This document shows positions 61,876 to 64,000 of a stretch of 64,000 bases of DNA, piece after piece (the stretch's first letter is position 1; each line of letters begins with the position of its first letter). This stretch comes from Scilla litardierei. Lineage: Eukaryota > Streptophyta > Magnoliopsida > Asparagales > Asparagaceae. The translations under genes and the position numbers were made by a program. The stretch lies in assembly GCA_030789695.1 (NCBI GenBank), contig CM061132.1:34682418-34746417 (forward strand). Direction: 5' to 3'. The notes beneath the pieces are model-generated. The model was not told where the DNA came from. It worked only from the letters and a program-made list of their open reading frames with translations, and did not search any database.

Positions 61876-63732
61876 TATATACGCTGTCGTTTTAAGAGCT
61901 TCAGTCCATAAGGTTATAGGAAGTTTGGCATTACTGCGCATACTTCTAACCATCTCCATCAAAGTCATGTTTCTTCTTTCAGCTACACCATTTTCACTAG
62001 GAGATCCTGGATTGGTGTACTGAGCAACTATTACATGCTCTTGAAAAAACTTTGCAAATGGATCAGGTGCTTGACCACCTTCGGTGTATCTACCATAATA
62101 CTCTTCTCCTCTATCACTTCTTACGATCTTAATTTGTTTTTCACATTGTTTCTCTACTTCTGCCTTAAAAACCTTAAAGGCATCTAATGCTTCACTTTTG
62201 TTATGAAGCAAGTATATATACATGAAACGTGAAAATTCATCAATAAAGGAGATAAAGTATCTCGGACCACTTATGTCCATGTCTGGACAAAAAATATTTG
62301 TATGAATGATTTCAAGTAATTCAGAACTTCTATGTGCACCCTTTTTAGATATCTTGGTCTGCTTTCCCTTTATGCAGTCCACACAAATCTCGAAGTCAGC
62401 AAAATCCAAAGTACTAAGTACTCCATCATTTACTAATTTTTTGATTCTATCTTTGGAGATGTGTCCTAATCTCCGATGCCATAACATTGAAGATTCCTCA
62501 TTCATAACACATCTTTTCATACCAGCATTAATATGCATGACAACATTATTTTGTAAATTAAGCATAAAGAGACCATTACACAATATGCCATTTTCAATAA
62601 CATCTGATTTATAAACCAAACTGAATGATGTTCCTTGAAAATTAAAAACAAACATTAAAGGTAATAGTCTAGAAATTGAAATCAAATTCCTGGAAAAACC
62701 AGGTACATAAAAAACATTATGCAAAAGCAAAATAAAGCCTCCAAATAACATAAGCTGGCATGTTCCAACATATTTGATAGCTGAGCGCATTCTGTTTCCT
62801 GAGAAAATGCCTCGTTCATTTTCCGCTGGCTTCCGCATGTTTGTCATACCCTGCAAAGTTGTTGAAACATGGATTGAAGAACCAGAGTCAATCCACCATG
62901 TGTCACAATGAACATCAGTCATATTTGATTCAAAACAGACAAGGGAGATTGAGTTACCTTTCTTCTTACGCCATTGAAGGAACTTAAGACAATCCTTCTT
63001 CATGTACCCCTTCTTTTTACAGAAGAAGCACTTAGACTCCTTAGCAATTCCTCCCTTAATAGGTGTTTTCCGCTTTCTCTTAAATTTAGGGTGTCTGTCA
63101 TCTTTCTTATTGGTTGTCATTAACACACTCTCTCCATGCTCCATGATCAACCGACCTTCCTCCTGAACACACATAGTCAAAAGTTCGTTCATTGACCACT
63201 TATCCTTATGCGTGTTATAGGATATTTTGAAAGGTCCGAATTGATGCGGAAGAGTGTTCAAAATGTAATGGACCAGGAAGCTGTCAGACATCTCAACCTC
63301 CAACTTTTTGAGTTGAGCCGCAATATCCCTCATATGCATGATGTGCTCACGCACACCTCCAAGACCAGTAAGCTTTATCGATGAAAACTTTCCAATGAGA
63401 GTACTCGCAAGTGCCTTATCAGAGCTCTGGAACTGCTCGTCAATGGCCTTTAATAGTGAGCGGACATTGTCATGCTTTTCTACCGAGCCCCTTATACTAG
63501 CCGATATTTTAGTCTTTATGAACATAACGCAGAGACGGTTAGATCTCTCCCACTTTTCATAAAGATCTAAAGCTTCAGGAAGGCTAGTATCTGTAATGGC
63601 TGGCGGTTTATCCTTGCGGATGGCATAATCAATGTCCGCCACACCCAAATGAAGGAGTATCCTCTCCCTCCATATCCTATAGTTTTCGCCATTCAGTTCA
63701 GGAACGCCACACTTAAGATCAGTAACTGTCAC
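61876..63732 (-). CDS. Copia gag, protease and integrase (split element)
   Basis: One open frame from about 63732 (near VTVTDLKCGV; a GTG in the track frame, so the true start may be in an upstream exon). Gag: LNGENYRIWRERILLHLG, then a UBN2-type region. Zinc knuckle CFFCKKKGYMKKDC, where Tyr replaces the usual His. Protease WWIDSGSSIH with DSG kept. Pre-integrase LWHRRLGHIS ... CVDCIKGKQ with the HHCC pattern. Integrase core: HTNIFCP, where the first catalytic Asp of HTD appears as Asn, then VRSDRGEEY and SPSENGVAERRN. The frame runs into the inserted element at 61875. Substitutions at the zinc knuckle and catalytic site suggest decay. Confidence 0.88.
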
Positions 63733-64000
63733 CAGATTGGAATGCTGAAAAAATTTAAAATAATACTCACTTCATTATTTTTGAGACTTAACAAACTAAA
63801 ATATGCGTTACCAATGTAAAACATACAAAAATGTGAATCTAATGACATAAAACTTACCTGTGGGCCAAAGTTCTAACTCAATTAGATTCATTTTTATGCA
63901 TGATAAAACTATCAAATCATGTTCCTTTTCTAATCCATGTGGGTAAATTAGAAAATATAATTTGATATCTTATCTCAATCAATTATACACAATATAATAA
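63733..64000 (-). other. Leader of the large Copia element with a probable intron
   Basis: On the minus strand, an acceptor TTTTTTCAG|CATTCC lies about 11 nt before the gag frame (near 63744). A donor-like AG|GTAAGTTTTATG lies near 63858. This resembles the 5' intron found in some Copia lineages, and the initiator ATG may lie in the preceding exon. No LTR edge is reached in the window. Confidence 0.45.

Larger units (their letters stand above)
43229..64000 (-). mobile_element. Ty1/Copia retrotransposon, split by two insertions, runs off the window
   Basis: Reading the minus strand from 64000: spliced-type leader, gag, protease and integrase (63732-61876), [insertion 61875-55183], rest of integrase (55182-54890), reverse transcriptase (54448-53559), RNase H (53556-53319), [insertion 53313-44163], rest of RNase H (44157-43815), then the 3' LTR (43538-43229). 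Coding sense resumes across both insertions. For example, TAYI before and NRIPTKAVPK after the integrase insertion join in the usual Copia order. The 5' LTR lies beyond the right edge. Gene order RT after INT defines Copia. Confidence 0.85.

Overview
The window is nuclear DNA from a flowering plant. The evidence is GT-AG introns, a cytokinin dehydrogenase gene, Ty1/copia and Gypsy-like LTR elements, PIF/Harbinger, CACTA and Helitron transposons, and several MITE families. I cannot name the species. Most of the 64 kb is transposon sequence, much of it nested, with only two clear host genes and one damaged gene of unknown function.

Layout. 1-2340 holds pieces of LTR retrotransposons, including one complete 951-bp LTR with its primer-binding site. 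2389-7203 is a small MITE (exact 9-bp target duplication) opened by two later insertions: a gag-less Copia element (2463-6604, exact 5-bp duplication) and a Harbinger-type MITE (6700-7194, TTA duplication). 7334-7796 is a hAT-type MITE with an exact 8-bp duplication. 8008-17253 is a 9.2-kb PIF/Harbinger transposon with an apparently intact three-exon DDE transposase, an intact two-exon Myb-like partner gene, and a third, frameshifted gene for a GRF zinc-finger/membrane protein. 17.5-18.4 kb is a gene of unknown function with a frameshift. 18.8-27.8 kb has MITEs, a 1-kb direct duplication around a CACTA terminus, and a short terminal-repeat (TRIM-like) element.

28152-28718 (minus) is a small membrane-protein gene. 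29.0-29.7 kb is a degraded Harbinger-type MITE with another MITE inside it. 30000-35847 is a second, transposase-less Harbinger relative that keeps an intact GRF/membrane-protein ORF and carries a Helitron (32790-33474) inside its minisatellite. 36266-39024 (minus) is a five-exon cytokinin dehydrogenase gene; a Helitron-like insert lies about 60 bp upstream of its TATA box.

43229-64000 is one large Copia element on the minus strand that runs off the right edge. Its pol is split twice: by a 9.15-kb non-coding element with 3.5-kb LTRs (44163-53313, exact 5-bp duplication) inside RNase H, and by a 6.7-kb gag-only SIRE/Maximus-like element (55183-61875) inside integrase. Joined conceptually, the host Copia still shows gag, protease, integrase, reverse transcriptase and RNase H.

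The most unusual system is the pair of Harbinger elements that share a third gene (GRF zinc finger plus C-terminal membrane segment), internal copies of their own terminal repeat, and internal tandem arrays. Exon boundaries and protein calls come from reading the sequence; no database search was run.
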